A stretch of DNA of 64,000 nucleotides from Glaesserella australis (GCF_003260095.1 NZ_PTPX01000001.1:92941-156940); one strand, 5' to 3'. Positions 35,709 to 44,531 are shown, counted from the first letter of the stretch. A program made the numbers and translations. Notes: generated from the sequence alone by a model not told the origin.

Positions 35709-36652
35709 ATGAAACAATTACCTAAAATCGCACTTGGCACTTGGTCTTGGGGCGTGGGAATGTTTGGCGGCGATACCGTGTTCGGCAACCATTTAACCGA
35801 ATCCCAAATGAAAGAGGTGTTCGAGGCAGCAATCGCCAACGGCTTGAATTTATGGGATACCGCTTATGCTTATGGCTTGGGTGACTCAGAGAAAGAATTG
35901 GGTAAATTTATCCGTGAACAACCGAAAGGCAGCGTGATTTTATCTACCAAATTTACCCAAATTTAGCGGACGAAACCCAAGCGGATCCGTTTATCTCAAT
36001 GCTTGAAGGCAGCCTTGAACGTTTGGGCGTGGACGAAATCGATATTTACTGGATTCACAACTCGCTGGACGTAGAACGTTGGTCGCCATACTTAATCCCT
36101 GCCTTAAAAAGTGGCAAAGTGAAAGCCGTGGGTGTGTCGAACCACAGTCTTGAACAAGTGAAATGCGTAAACGAAATTTTGGGTGCCGAAGGCTTTAAGA
36201 TTGACGCGGTTCAAAACCATTTCAGCCTGCTTTACCGCAATTCCATTGATGACGGCTTGCTGGATTATTGCAAACAAAACGGCATTACGTTCTTCTCGTA
36301 TATGGTGTTAGAACAAGGGGCGTTAAGCGGTCGCTACAACGTGGCAAATCCGCTGCCTGAAGGCTCAATGCGTGCGGCGACTTACAATAAAGTGTTGCCA
36401 CAATTGGAAAAACTCACCAATGCAATGGCAGAAATGGGCAAAGCTCAAGGCGTAAGTGCAGCACAAATTGCTTTAGCGTGGGCGATTCACAAAGGCACGT
36501 TGCCGATTGTGGGGGCGACCAAAATTCATCACGTAACTGACGCAGCCAAAGCGGCACAGGTGGTTTTAACAGATGAACAAGTGGCACAGTTAGAACAACT
36601 TGCTAAAGACACCGGCGTAGATACACGCGGTGGCTGGGAAGGCGAGGCGTAA
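35709..36652 (+). pseudogene. Aldo-keto reductase, broken by a one-base deletion
   Basis: The first part (MKQLPKIALGTWSWGVG onward, with catalytic-type DTAYAYG) runs to ILSTKFTQI and then a TAG. The next frame continues directly with PNLADETQADPF and the rest of the enzyme (GVDEIDIYWIHNS, VGVSNHS, GATK) to a normal end. One C lost from ACCCCA near 35957 restores the frame. AAGGAG precedes the ATG. The enzyme would be an NADPH-dependent reductase. The break may be a recent mutation or a sequencing error in a C run. Confidence 0.88.
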
Positions 36653-36670
36653 TTGAATAGAGAAAACACA

Positions 36671-37375
36671 ATGAAAAAACTACTTACCACCCTTTTACTC
36701 TCAACCGCCGTTACCGCACAGGCAGCGCCGATAATGAATATTTTTGAATTAGGTATCAAAGCAGGGCAAACGGCGGCTTATGATGAAGTGGGCAAATATA
36801 ACATTACCGCGTCCGTTCAGAACGAAAAAGGCACGTTGGCGATGTATTCGGCAAAGCGGAAAAATAATCCTGAAATGGCGTATATGTTTGAAATTTATGC
36901 GGATAACGATGCCTATCAAACCCACATTCAATCACCGCAATATCGCTTTTTCTTGCAAAAATCGCCTGAGCTTTTGACGGATCATAAACGCAAAATCAAT
37001 GTAGAACCGCAGTATTTGGCAGATAAAAAAGTGGAACAAACCGCACAAACCATCAATAATTTTGTGATGGTGGAGGTTAAACCTGAGTTTAATCAAGCCT
37101 TTCGTGAGATTGTGATTGCGGAAATGGCACAGTCAATGAAAGTGGAGCAAGATGTGTTGGCGATGTATGCGGTAACGGATAAAGAAAAGCCGACTCGTTG
37201 GTATTTTTATGAAATCTACGCCAGCGAACAAGCCTATCAACAACATCGCCAAACCGCCCATTTTAAAGATTATTTAAAACAAACGGCGGATATGTTGCAA
37301 GGCAAAGAAATGATTGAGATCACCCCGGCTTTCTTGATGAATAAAGGCTCAGTGCAATTTAATACGTTGCCATAA
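36671..37375 (+). CDS. Exported protein with two ABM (antibiotic monooxygenase-like) domains
   Basis: A 234-residue protein with a signal peptide (cut after QAA, about residue 19) and two copies of a dimeric alpha/beta barrel ABM domain: NIFELGIKAGQTAAYDEV ... MAYMFEIYADNDAY and NFVMVEVKPEFNQAF ... RWYFYEIYASEQAYQQH. Fusing both gives an intramolecular dimer. Such proteins are often quinol monooxygenases. It follows the aldo-keto reductase pseudogene by 18 bp. Confidence 0.78.
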   Translation: MKKLLTTLLLSTAVTAQAAPIMNIFELGIKAGQTAAYDEVGKYNITASVQNEKGTLAMYSAKRKNNPEMAYMFEIYADNDAYQTHIQSPQYRFFLQKSPELLTDHKRKINVEPQYLADKKVEQTAQTINNFVMVEVKPEFNQAFREIVIAEMAQSMKVEQDVLAMYAVTDKEKPTRWYFYEIYASEQAYQQHRQTAHFKDYLKQTADMLQGKEMIEITPAFLMNKGSVQFNTLP

Positions 37376-37476
37376 TTATTCGTTTTAGCCTAATAAAGAA
37401 TTAGGTATTGAGCGACTTATCAACCTCAATAAAAAACGTATAATGATGCCATCAACCACGAAAAAGGACAGAAAAA

Positions 37477-38028
37477 ATGAGCAACGTATTGATTATTTCA
37501 GGACACCCAAATTTAACGAAATCTATCGCAAATGCAGCGATTATCAGCGAATTAGAAACCTTGTTACCGAATGCGGAAATTCGCAAATTGGATCAACTTC
37601 ACGATCATTATGAATTTGATGTGAAAGATGAACAACGTACGGTGGAACAAGCGGATGTGATTGTGTGGCAAGTGCCGTTTTATTGGTATTCAATGCCAGC
37701 CTTAATGAAAAAATGGCTGGACGACACCTTCGTTCACGGCTTTGCCCACGGTTCAACTGCTAAATTAGCGGGCAAGAAATTATTGGTTTCCATCACCACT
37801 GGTGCACCAGAAAGCGTGTACCAAAAAGACGGTTTCTTCCAACACACAATGGAAGATTATTTAGCGGGTTTTGAAACTACGGCGATTTTATGCAACTTGG
37901 ATTATCAAGGGGCAATGTGGCTCAACGGTGTAAGCTATGTAGGGCGTGATGAACAAGCCATTCAAACCCAACAAGCGGACGCCAAAGCCTACGCGAAAAA
38001 ATTAGCCGACAAAATCAACCGTTTATAG
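37477..38028 (+). CDS. Flavodoxin-fold NAD(P)H oxidoreductase (KefF/MdaB-like)
   Basis: A 183-residue FMN- or FAD-dependent quinone-reductase-type protein: N-terminal LIISGHPNLTKS, then QVPFYWYSMPALMKKWLDD and the glycine-poor VSITTGAPESVY loop of this group. Likely reduces quinones or nitro compounds in the cytoplasm. Its stop lies 9 bases before the YciI-like gene, so the two are cotranscribed. Confidence 0.83.
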   Translation: MSNVLIISGHPNLTKSIANAAIISELETLLPNAEIRKLDQLHDHYEFDVKDEQRTVEQADVIVWQVPFYWYSMPALMKKWLDDTFVHGFAHGSTAKLAGKKLLVSITTGAPESVYQKDGFFQHTMEDYLAGFETTAILCNLDYQGAMWLNGVSYVGRDEQAIQTQQADAKAYAKKLADKINRL

Positions 38029-38037
38029 GAGCAAACG

Positions 38038-38337
38038 ATGTACATTATTGATATTGTGTTAGACACGCAAAAAATCCCAGCCGAACAAGCCGATGAATTA
38101 CTCAACCAACACCGTGCGTGGTTTGCCAAATATTTTCAGGCAGGCAATTTTTTAATGCTTGGTCCTTACCTAGACCAAGCCGCCGCCGGCGTGATTATCG
38201 CCCACGCCCCAAGCCGTGCAGCCTTAGACGAAATTTTAGCGGAAGATGTCTATTTCCCAACCCAGCAAGCCGCTTATACCGTGCGTGAATTTAAAGCCGC
38301 AATGGTGGCGGATGCGACTCAATTTCAGGGGCAATAA
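38038..38337 (+). CDS. YciI-like protein
   Basis: A 99-residue dimeric alpha/beta barrel of the YciI family (DELLNQHRAWFAKYF, then FLMLGPYLDQAAAGV), with the conserved His of LNQHRAWF. YciI proteins often accompany reductases and dehalogenases; here it follows a quinone-reductase-like gene. Biochemical role unknown. Confidence 0.8.
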   Translation: MYIIDIVLDTQKIPAEQADELLNQHRAWFAKYFQAGNFLMLGPYLDQAAAGVIIAHAPSRAALDEILAEDVYFPTQQAAYTVREFKAAMVADATQFQGQ

Positions 38338-38352
38338 GGCTTAACAATGCTC

Positions 38353-38419
38353 AAAGAGCGGTTGGATTTTTGGGATTTTTTGCAAATTGCAAAAATGTCT
38401 TAAAATCCAACCGCTCTTT
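38353..38419. terminator. 18-bp stem hairpin with half-uptake-sequence arms
   Basis: AAAGAGCGGTTGGATTTT at 38353-38370 pairs perfectly with AAAATCCAACCGCTCTTT at 38402-38419 around a core with TTTGCAAATTGCAAAAA. Between convergent genes. Confidence 0.8.
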
Positions 38420-38427
38420 TCCATCAA

Positions 38428-39636
38428 TTAACCCATCAACTTCACCAAAAACGCTCTTAAACTCAAACACTCAATACCTTCAAAAGTATTGCCGTCAAAT
38501 TCGTCCATCGTGACGACAAATTTCGGGTAATTGTCTTGAATTTTCAGTAAATTGCCGAATTCTCGTTCTAACGTTTTCTCTTCGTTAATAGTGAGTGTGG
38601 CTTGAACGTAAATCCGTTCGCCGTCTTTTTCGGCGACAAAATCGATCTCTTGGCTGTTTAAACCGCCGACTTTGACATCATAACCAGCGATTTGTAAGTG
38701 ATTAAAAATGCAGTTTTCCAACAATTTCCCCCGATCTTGCACACGATAACCGATTAAGGCGTTACGCAAGCCGAGATCTTCAAAATAGTATTTTTCGCCG
38801 ATTTCAAAAATCCGTTTACCTTCAATATCATAGCGTGGCACTTTGTGGATCAGAAAGGCGTTGGCAAGGTATTCGGCGTAGTTTTGCACTTGAGTGGTGT
38901 TGGCGGAAATTCTTTGCGATTTGAGAAAATCACTGATTTTTTTCGCCGAAAACAGATTGCCTATATTACTCGCCAAAAATTGAGCCAACTGCTCTAAAAA
39001 TTGCACATTTCTCAGGGCGTAGCGGTTCACAATATCCCGAATAGCAATGGTGGAATAGATATTCCGCAAATACTCAAACACCACATTATCCTGCAACGGC
39101 AACTCTTTCAAATAGGGCAAACCGCCGTATTTCAAAAATTGCGACATCGCTTTATCGCCCTCTTCTAACTGCATAAATTCCAAAAATTCAAAGTACGAAA
39201 GGGAATGAACGTGGATTTCAATCGCTCGACCGCTCAGGGTGCCTGCAATATCTCGTGAAAGCAGGTGAGCGTTGCTACCTGTGCAATATAAATCCAGTTC
39301 ATCGTCCAACAATAACGAACGAAGTGCGGTATCAAATTCGCTAATCTCTTGAATTTCATCAATAAAAACGTAATTTTTCTGACCGTGCTTTTTGTTTGCA
39401 AGGACAAATTCCGCCAGTTCTTCGGCGGTTTTTAAATGGGCAAATACCAAATCTTCTTTGTTGATATAGATGATGTGAGCGGACGGATCGCTGGCTTGAA
39501 TTTCCTGCATAATTTGCAGTAACAGATAACTTTTCCCCACACGGCGTTGCCCCGTGAAGACTTTAATCAGTGATTTGTTTATAAACGGACGCACTCGCTC
39601 TAAATAGTGTTTGCGGAAAATCAGATCTTTTTTCAT
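38428..39636 (-). CDS. AAA ATPase with DUF4143 domain
   Basis: A 402-residue protein of a widespread uncharacterised ATPase family: Walker A GQRRVGKS (29-36), Walker B YVFIDEIQ, sensor STGSNAH-like CTGSNAHLLS, winged-helix middle (IGNLFSAKKISDFLK) and the C-terminal nuclease-like DUF4143 region (GLRNALIG, then EIDFVAEKDGERIYVQATL with an E-D-Q pattern). Function is unknown; such genes are common in mobile and variable regions. It is monocistronic between two uptake-type hairpins. Confidence 0.87.
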   Translation of the reverse strand: MKKDLIFRKHYLERVRPFINKSLIKVFTGQRRVGKSYLLLQIMQEIQASDPSAHIIYINKEDLVFAHLKTAEELAEFVLANKKHGQKNYVFIDEIQEISEFDTALRSLLLDDELDLYCTGSNAHLLSRDIAGTLSGRAIEIHVHSLSYFEFLEFMQLEEGDKAMSQFLKYGGLPYLKELPLQDNVVFEYLRNIYSTIAIRDIVNRYALRNVQFLEQLAQFLASNIGNLFSAKKISDFLKSQRISANTTQVQNYAEYLANAFLIHKVPRYDIEGKRIFEIGEKYYFEDLGLRNALIGYRVQDRGKLLENCIFNHLQIAGYDVKVGGLNSQEIDFVAEKDGERIYVQATLTINEEKTLEREFGNLLKIQDNYPKFVVTMDEFDGNTFEGIECLSLRAFLVKLMG

Positions 39637-39741
39637 GGTTTACTCCATTGGTTTATGGTGTAAACTTTACTGACAAATTGTAAAAGTTTCAAGTATAGAT
39701 AAAACTTTTGTGATTTATTGGAAAGTTTAAGCTATAAACAA

Positions 39742-39791
39742 GCGGTCGGATTTTGAGAAAAATTTGCAAAAACTCCCAAAAATCCAACCGC
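39742..39791. terminator. Half-uptake-sequence hairpin before the HXXEE pair
   Basis: GCGGTCGGATTTT at 39742-39754 pairs with AAAATCCAACCGC at 39779-39791 (one mismatch); the left arm is part of an Apl-type core ACAAGCGGT and the right end reads ACCGCACTT, a Haemophilus-type core. It ends the leftward HXXEE transcript. Confidence 0.65.
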
Positions 39792-39796
39792 ACTTT

Positions 39797-40456
39797 TTAT
39801 TTATTCGCTAAATGCGGATAGAGCTTATCAAATCGTGCCATTTCCGCTTGGCTAAAGTGATAAGGGCTATCAAGGCGTTGCCAGATTTTCGGGATCAGCA
39901 CTCGCACCACGCCGCCATACCACAGCACCATCAACAACGTGCCGATCACATAGTCCCACATTGTCGCAAGGTGGTGAGTTTCGATATGGTAAACGTAGGC
40001 GATAAACAGCGGAACGTGTCCTAAAGCCGTGGTGGCAAGCCCTGCGTTGTAGCGAGATTTGAGCATCACATTATTTACCACGCCGTGCATCAGCAACTGT
40101 GCCATGCCGCCGAAAATCATCGGTACAAGCCCTAACCAAATTTGTTCAGGGAAAAACACAGGCACAAGATACATCACGATTGCCGTCCCCCAGTTGATCC
40201 ACAATGCCGACATCGGATTGAGCGGGTAACGGTCGGGGGCAGGGCTGTTTTTCATCGCGAACATCGTATTGCAGAATTTCGGAAATCCGCCAGGGAAACC
40301 AAATTCTTCAAAAAAGTGCAGAAAAATCACGCCCAAATTGAGCAACGCCAACGCCTGCAAATAATGCCAATGCGACCAAGTAACCACCGTAAACAGTAAA
40401 ATAGCCACGCCGATCACGGCACTTAGGTTATACCATTGTTTTAAAATAAATTTCAT
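39797..40456 (-). CDS. HXXEE-domain membrane protein, copy 2
   Basis: A 219-residue inner-membrane protein with about six hydrophobic segments and the motif HFFEE (47-51) in LGVIFLHFFEEFGFPGG, followed by later His residues (HGVVNNVML, THHLATMWDY) that may form a metal site. HXXEE proteins are uncharacterised. The gene lies 10 bases behind a paralogue with the same layout. Confidence 0.8.
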   Translation of the reverse strand: MKFILKQWYNLSAVIGVAILLFTVVTWSHWHYLQALALLNLGVIFLHFFEEFGFPGGFPKFCNTMFAMKNSPAPDRYPLNPMSALWINWGTAIVMYLVPVFFPEQIWLGLVPMIFGGMAQLLMHGVVNNVMLKSRYNAGLATTALGHVPLFIAYVYHIETHHLATMWDYVIGTLLMVLWYGGVVRVLIPKIWQRLDSPYHFSQAEMARFDKLYPHLANK

Positions 40457-40466
40457 CGAGTTTTCC

Positions 40467-41129
40467 TTATTTCAAGCGACAAAGTGCGGTGATTTTTTTG
40501 AATTTTTCATATTGCTCGTCCGTAATCGGATAGGGCGTATTCGGATTTTTAAAATACTGCACAGGGGCAATGGTCGTCACCAACAGTAAACCGACAAAAC
40601 CCAATCCGCCCAACGCCCAATCCCAGCCTGAAACTAGTTCGTGCGAATTAATGTAATAAAAATAATAACTTGCAATCGGGATAAACAAAAACAGCACAGA
40701 CGCAAGACCAGGGTTATACCACGTTTTCAATGCCTTATTCATTTGAATACCGTGTCCGACAAACTGAAACAGGTTAAAACACATCGTGCCAATGCCCAGC
40801 CAAATCCAGTCAGGAAAAATCACGGCAACAGTGTAAGCAATATGCGCCAAGGTATTGACCCACATAGAAGAATGCATATTGCCGGGGTAGCGTAGAAAAT
40901 TTTCCTTTTCGCTAAAAGTCGCCAGATTGATAATCACAGGCGCACCACCGGGTAGCACATATTCTTCAAACTGATGAATGAGCAATGCCATCAAACTTGC
41001 CATTAAAATCAGTTGCATATCGCTAAACTGATGTACGCCCAAAAACAGCATATAAAACGCCAACGTAGTAAACACGGGAAAGGTTAGCTTGTACCAAGTG
41101 TTTCTATAAAAAGAGATAAAATTTTTCAT
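40467..41129 (-). CDS. HXXEE-domain membrane protein, copy 1
   Basis: A 220-residue paralogue of the next gene: same spacing of membrane segments and motif HQFEE (52-56) in LIHQFEEYVLPGG. Sequence identity between the two is low except around the motif, the GHGIQMN/HGVVNN segment and the C-terminal Pro-Tyr region. It is first in the pair, with a TetR gene about 0.9 kb away. A heterodimer of the two proteins is possible. No function known. Confidence 0.8.
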   Translation of the reverse strand: MKNFISFYRNTWYKLTFPVFTTLAFYMLFLGVHQFSDMQLILMASLMALLIHQFEEYVLPGGAPVIINLATFSEKENFLRYPGNMHSSMWVNTLAHIAYTVAVIFPDWIWLGIGTMCFNLFQFVGHGIQMNKALKTWYNPGLASVLFLFIPIASYYFYYINSHELVSGWDWALGGLGFVGLLLVTTIAPVQYFKNPNTPYPITDEQYEKFKKITALCRLK

Positions 41130-41296
41130 AACTTTGCTTTGTAATTTGATCGTTGATTAAAACAAGCTCATTGTAGGCGATTTACAAGCGGTCTGAAATG
41201 GTGGATATTTTGTAAAATGCAGGGATAACTAGGCAAATTTATAAATCTGTATGTTTATCTTGATGATTTGGGAAATATTGATTATAGGGAAAATAA

Positions 41297-41330
41297 AAAT
41301 GCCGTTTGAAACTTCATTCAAACAGCATTT
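41297..41330. terminator. Hairpin with a neisserial-like uptake motif
   Basis: AAATGCCGTTTGAA at 41297-41310 pairs with TTCAAACAGCATTT at 41317-41330 (one mismatch). ATGCCGTTTGAA differs by one base from the 12-base neisserial uptake sequence. Placed behind the leftward gene at 41.4-41.8 kb. Confidence 0.65.
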
Positions 41331-41371
41331 AGACTATCATAAAAAATAATAACTTTATTGCTATTTACTTG

Positions 41372-41797
41372 CTAGTATCCAATATTTTTTAATGCCAAAG
41401 CGAGTCTTTTTAACGGTTCATCTAAATCTTGTTTGATGTAGTTATCATTTAATTTTTCTGTAAGTTCTGATATTAAGTTTTCATCAAGACGTTTGGTAAT
41501 GATAAAGTCGCTATTGTTTAAGAAGTTGCCATTTTTTACACAACTAATCGCTGAGCATACTAGGGTTGCCAAATCAATAACTCTGTGTAAAGGAATTTCT
41601 TCTGATTGACGAGACCATTTTTCTCCAGTGTATCGCCAAATTTTTACAGATAAAGCGTCGTCACCAGAATCTCTCCATTGAGCCAATCCCAAAGATAACC
41701 CTTTGGCATCAGTCTCGTTACGATAAGGACCATCAATCTTATCGTAGTTTTCTACTTTTAAAATTGGTGTATGTTTTAGATGGTTTGGGATTTCCAT
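41372..41797 (-). CDS. Hypothetical protein, DUF6530-like
   Basis: A 141-residue soluble protein starting MEIPNHLKHTPILKVENYDKIDG and containing KWSRQSEEIPLHRVIDLATL. The pattern resembles DUF6530, a small uncharacterised family; I am not certain of that name. No signal or membrane segment. It is monocistronic with a hairpin at its end. Confidence 0.6.
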   Translation of the reverse strand: MEIPNHLKHTPILKVENYDKIDGPYRNETDAKGLSLGLAQWRDSGDDALSVKIWRYTGEKWSRQSEEIPLHRVIDLATLVCSAISCVKNGNFLNNSDFIITKRLDENLISELTEKLNDNYIKQDLDEPLKRLALALKNIGY

Positions 41798-42028
41798 GAA
41801 TTCTTCCCCTGTTAGTAGTTAATTTACTAAAAATTTTAGTAAAAAACTTACTAGCTGTAAAGTGTTTTCGTACGAGATTTCTCAAAAATTTCATCTGAAC
41901 CCAAGGCATTGTTATTACTTAAAATATCAAACTTCTTATTTTGCTGAAGCAACCTAGTTAAGCATACAGATTTTTAAATTTTATGCTAATATCAAAGTAA
42001 TCCCATTCACATTGACGGTAAAAAAATC

Positions 42029-42580
42029 ATGACCGACTTACGTATTCTTCGCACCAAACACGCCATTCGCACCGCCTTTTTGGAATTACTGGAAACACAG
42101 GAATTTAAACAGATTTCGGTGCAAGACATTGCTGATAAAGCGATGATTAACCGCAATACCTTTTACAAACACTATTCGGGTAAGAGTGCGTTGGCAAGTG
42201 AGATGATCGCTGATTTTAAAGCAGAATACGCCGCTATGTTGCAAAAGCGTTTGGCAACGCCGAATGTGACGGAGGCAATGCAAGAACTGGCTCAAGGACT
42301 GTTTCAAAAACGCCGTCAGTTGTTGGCGTTATGGAAAATCGACACTCGCCGACATCATCTCTATCAAGATATGGAAACGATGATTAAACAAACTTTTATT
42401 CGCCAAGCGAATAATACATTTCCAGACAAAACAACCGATTGGGATTACCAAGCTACGCTGTTTGCCGTCAATGTGCTGACCACGGCAAGATACTATTTTG
42501 AACGGGATCTGATACCGCCATTTCCACAAGTGTTTCATCAATGGCGAGAAATGTTTGCGGTGATGGGGGTGAAAATTTAA
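42029..42580 (+). CDS. TetR-family regulator
   Basis: A 183-residue TetR protein with N-terminal HTH (FKQISVQDIADKAMINRNTFYKHYSGKSAL) and an all-helical ligand domain with TetR_C-like residues. It may act on the HXXEE pair or on the broken ferric-reductase gene nearby; neither is directly adjacent, so its target is open. Confidence 0.85.
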   Translation: MTDLRILRTKHAIRTAFLELLETQEFKQISVQDIADKAMINRNTFYKHYSGKSALASEMIADFKAEYAAMLQKRLATPNVTEAMQELAQGLFQKRRQLLALWKIDTRRHHLYQDMETMIKQTFIRQANNTFPDKTTDWDYQATLFAVNVLTTARYYFERDLIPPFPQVFHQWREMFAVMGVKI

Positions 42581-42622
42581 TTGTGGGTAAGTTTGAGAAA
42601 ATCTGCAAAGCGTAAATTTTGC

Positions 42623-43027
42623 TCAAAATTCCACACCCTTTTCCTGTAAGCGTTTTTGGTTAATCGCATAACCTTGCACCAAAAATTGCTTTAAGGTTTG
42701 TGTCGCCCACTGGCGAAATTGCGTAGCACGTTTGGAGCTAATGCAATAACCGACTGAAATAATAGCGTCAAGGTTGTAGTGTTTCCGTTTACGAGAAACA
42801 GTGCGACTACCTTCATTTTGAACTTGTAAGAAATCCTTACAAGTTGAATTTTTGTCCAGTTCTTGTTCATCGTAAATATTTTTCAGGTGCATTGTGATGT
42901 TTTGCGGTTTCACACCAAAGAGACTTGCCATTTGAGCTTGCGTGAGCCACACAGTTTCATTATCTAGCGACACTTGCAGTGAAATTTTGCCATCTTCTGA
43001 GATATAAAGTTGAATTTGATTATTCAT
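42623..43027 (-). pseudogene. rhuM-like gene, truncated after 134 codons
   Basis: Starts as RhuM (virulence protein of the Salmonella SPI-3 region; family function unknown): VWLTQAQMASLFGVKPQNITMH, then RKRKHYNLDAIISVGY and QFLVQGYAINQKRLQEKG. The family normally continues for another ~200 residues. Here KGVEF is followed by a stop because of one extra T; the shifted frame gives only EQNLRFADF before another stop near the tetR end. The C-terminal half is gone. Confidence 0.8.
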
Positions 43028-43441
43028 ATTAATCCCTTTTTATATACTGTTTTTATTTTCAGTATTTGTGTAATTATAAACAGTGTTTTTAGAAAGAAAA
43101 TAGATAAAATTCAATTTTTCGACGCAGATCACAAAATAGATTTTTGCTAAATTTTGCCCGAATCTTACCGCTTGTTATGTGCTATTTTCTCCAAACTGAC
43201 TAAGTTGTAGATTATTTCAGATGGTATTTTTTGTTGTATTCGCTAGATGTGTAGTCACTTTCAGACTATCTGAATGATTGTATAAAGTTAAAAGTCACTA
43301 AGTTCTAAAGAGTTATTTGGCGTAAATTATTTCTAAATATTATTCTAATTTGAGTTTTTTTAAGAAAATAGGCGATAATGTCATGGTTTCAGGTTATCTG
43401 ATACATCACTTGTATCATTAAAAATATTTCAAAGAACTCAT
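43028..43441. other. 414-bp intergenic region
   Basis: AT-rich, with a CRP-S-like site at 43115-43136 and one Apl-type uptake core (ACCGCTTGT, near 43169). I see no gene or RNA in it. Confidence 0.5.
43115..43136. promoter_or_regulatory. Second CRP-S-like site
   Basis: TTTTTCGA-N6-TCACAAAA, with exactly the same two half-sites as the site upstream of comM. It lies 88 bp before the rhuM-like start codon and about 300 bp before the ferric-reductase remnant. Confidence 0.5.
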
Positions 43442-44109
43442 ATGAAAAACATTAAATTGATATTACTCGGTTTTTTGATTGTCTCTAGCGGTTTGTGGCT
43501 AATAGCGGATACGTTGTTTCCACAACCATTTACTTATTTTGCCTTTCGTGAAGTGATGAACCAATACAGTGGTATCGTGGCATTTGGTGCGATGAGTTTG
43601 TGTATGTTGCTGGCGACTCGTCCACGTTGGCTGGAAAATACGTTAAACGGCTTGGATAAAGGCTACCGCTTGCATAAATGGCTGGGGATTACCGCACTTT
43701 AGAAGGTGCGTATGGACGATTCACCTTTGACACGCCCCAAAACGAAGCACAAATTTGGGTAGCCACAGGCATCGGCATTACCCCATTTTTAGCACGTTTG
43801 GGCGAATTGGCAAAACAGGGCAATCAGCAACAGATTGATTTATATTACAGTTACCGCGACAACACGCCCGAATTTCTCGCGCAACTGCAACAAGCGGCAC
43901 AACAAGCTAATGTTCGCCTACATTTACACGACTCCGCACAACATGGCCGTTGGGATACCAAACAACTACTGGCACCCATTTCAGATTGGCAAAATACATC
44001 ATTATGGTATTGTGGCTTAGATGAATTTGGGTAAGCATTGCGTCATACCGCCACGCAACTTGGTTTAGCCAACAGTAAATTCCACCAAGAATTATTTGAA
44101 ATGAGATAG
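43442..44109 (+). pseudogene. Ferric-reductase-like membrane flavoprotein, internally deleted
   Basis: The first 80 codons (LILLGFLIVSSGLWLIADTL ... GYRLHKWLGITA) are the start of a ferric-reductase-like transmembrane protein. The frame then jumps to EGAYGRFTFDTPQNEAQIWVATGIGITPFLARL, the NAD-binding part of the ferredoxin-reductase domain, so several hundred codons are missing and the frame has changed. A TAA replaces a Lys codon in DEFG-KALRH, after which LGLANSKFHQELFEMR completes the enzyme. Three defects show it is dead. Confidence 0.85.
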
Positions 44110-44117
44110 TGATATTG

Positions 44118-44146
44118 ATGCCGTTTGAATAAGATTCAAACGGCAT
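44118..44146. terminator. Hairpin with neisserial-like uptake motif
   Basis: ATGCCGTTTGAAT at 44118-44130 pairs perfectly with ATTCAAACGGCAT at 44134-44146 around AAG, followed by TTTT. Ends the ferric-reductase remnant. Confidence 0.85.
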
Positions 44147-44531
44147 TTTTCTTTCTATAAAAGTGCGGTGGAAAATTACCTTATTTTCGGCAAGAAAACT
44201 GCGTATCTCAAAGTCATTTGCTAGATAAATTCTGGGAAACGATAAAATTCACGATTTTTAGGATCGATTTCTCCAACTAAACGTTTTTTTGATGTCTATG
44301 CCATTGTTGAGTGTAAAAGGGGCAAATAAAGAGAGGATTTTGGCTTTATTATAGTTATCCAACTAAAGGAGTGAGAATATTTATAATCTTGGATAGATAT
44401 TTTACGAATATGAAATTGATACCTTAACTTTTCTTTATTCCATTTTTTTCATGTTATTTTAAACAAATTTCGATTAGAATCTCATCGCAAACAACATTAA
44501 TTATAATTTGTTCAAATTTAGAGGAAGAACT
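44147..44531. other. Intergenic region before the ATP-grasp gene
   Basis: Holds a Haemophilus-type uptake core (AAGTGCGGT near 44162). On the minus strand near 44220-44310 a short frame (KKRLVGEIDPKNREFYRFPEF) looks like a fragment of a lost gene, but it contains stops and I cannot name it. The promoter of the ATP-grasp gene should lie in the last 150 bp. Confidence 0.4.

Noticed and set aside
38428..39636. DUF4143 ATPase as a defence gene
   Set aside because: The family is common in variable regions but has no proven defence role, and it stands alone here.
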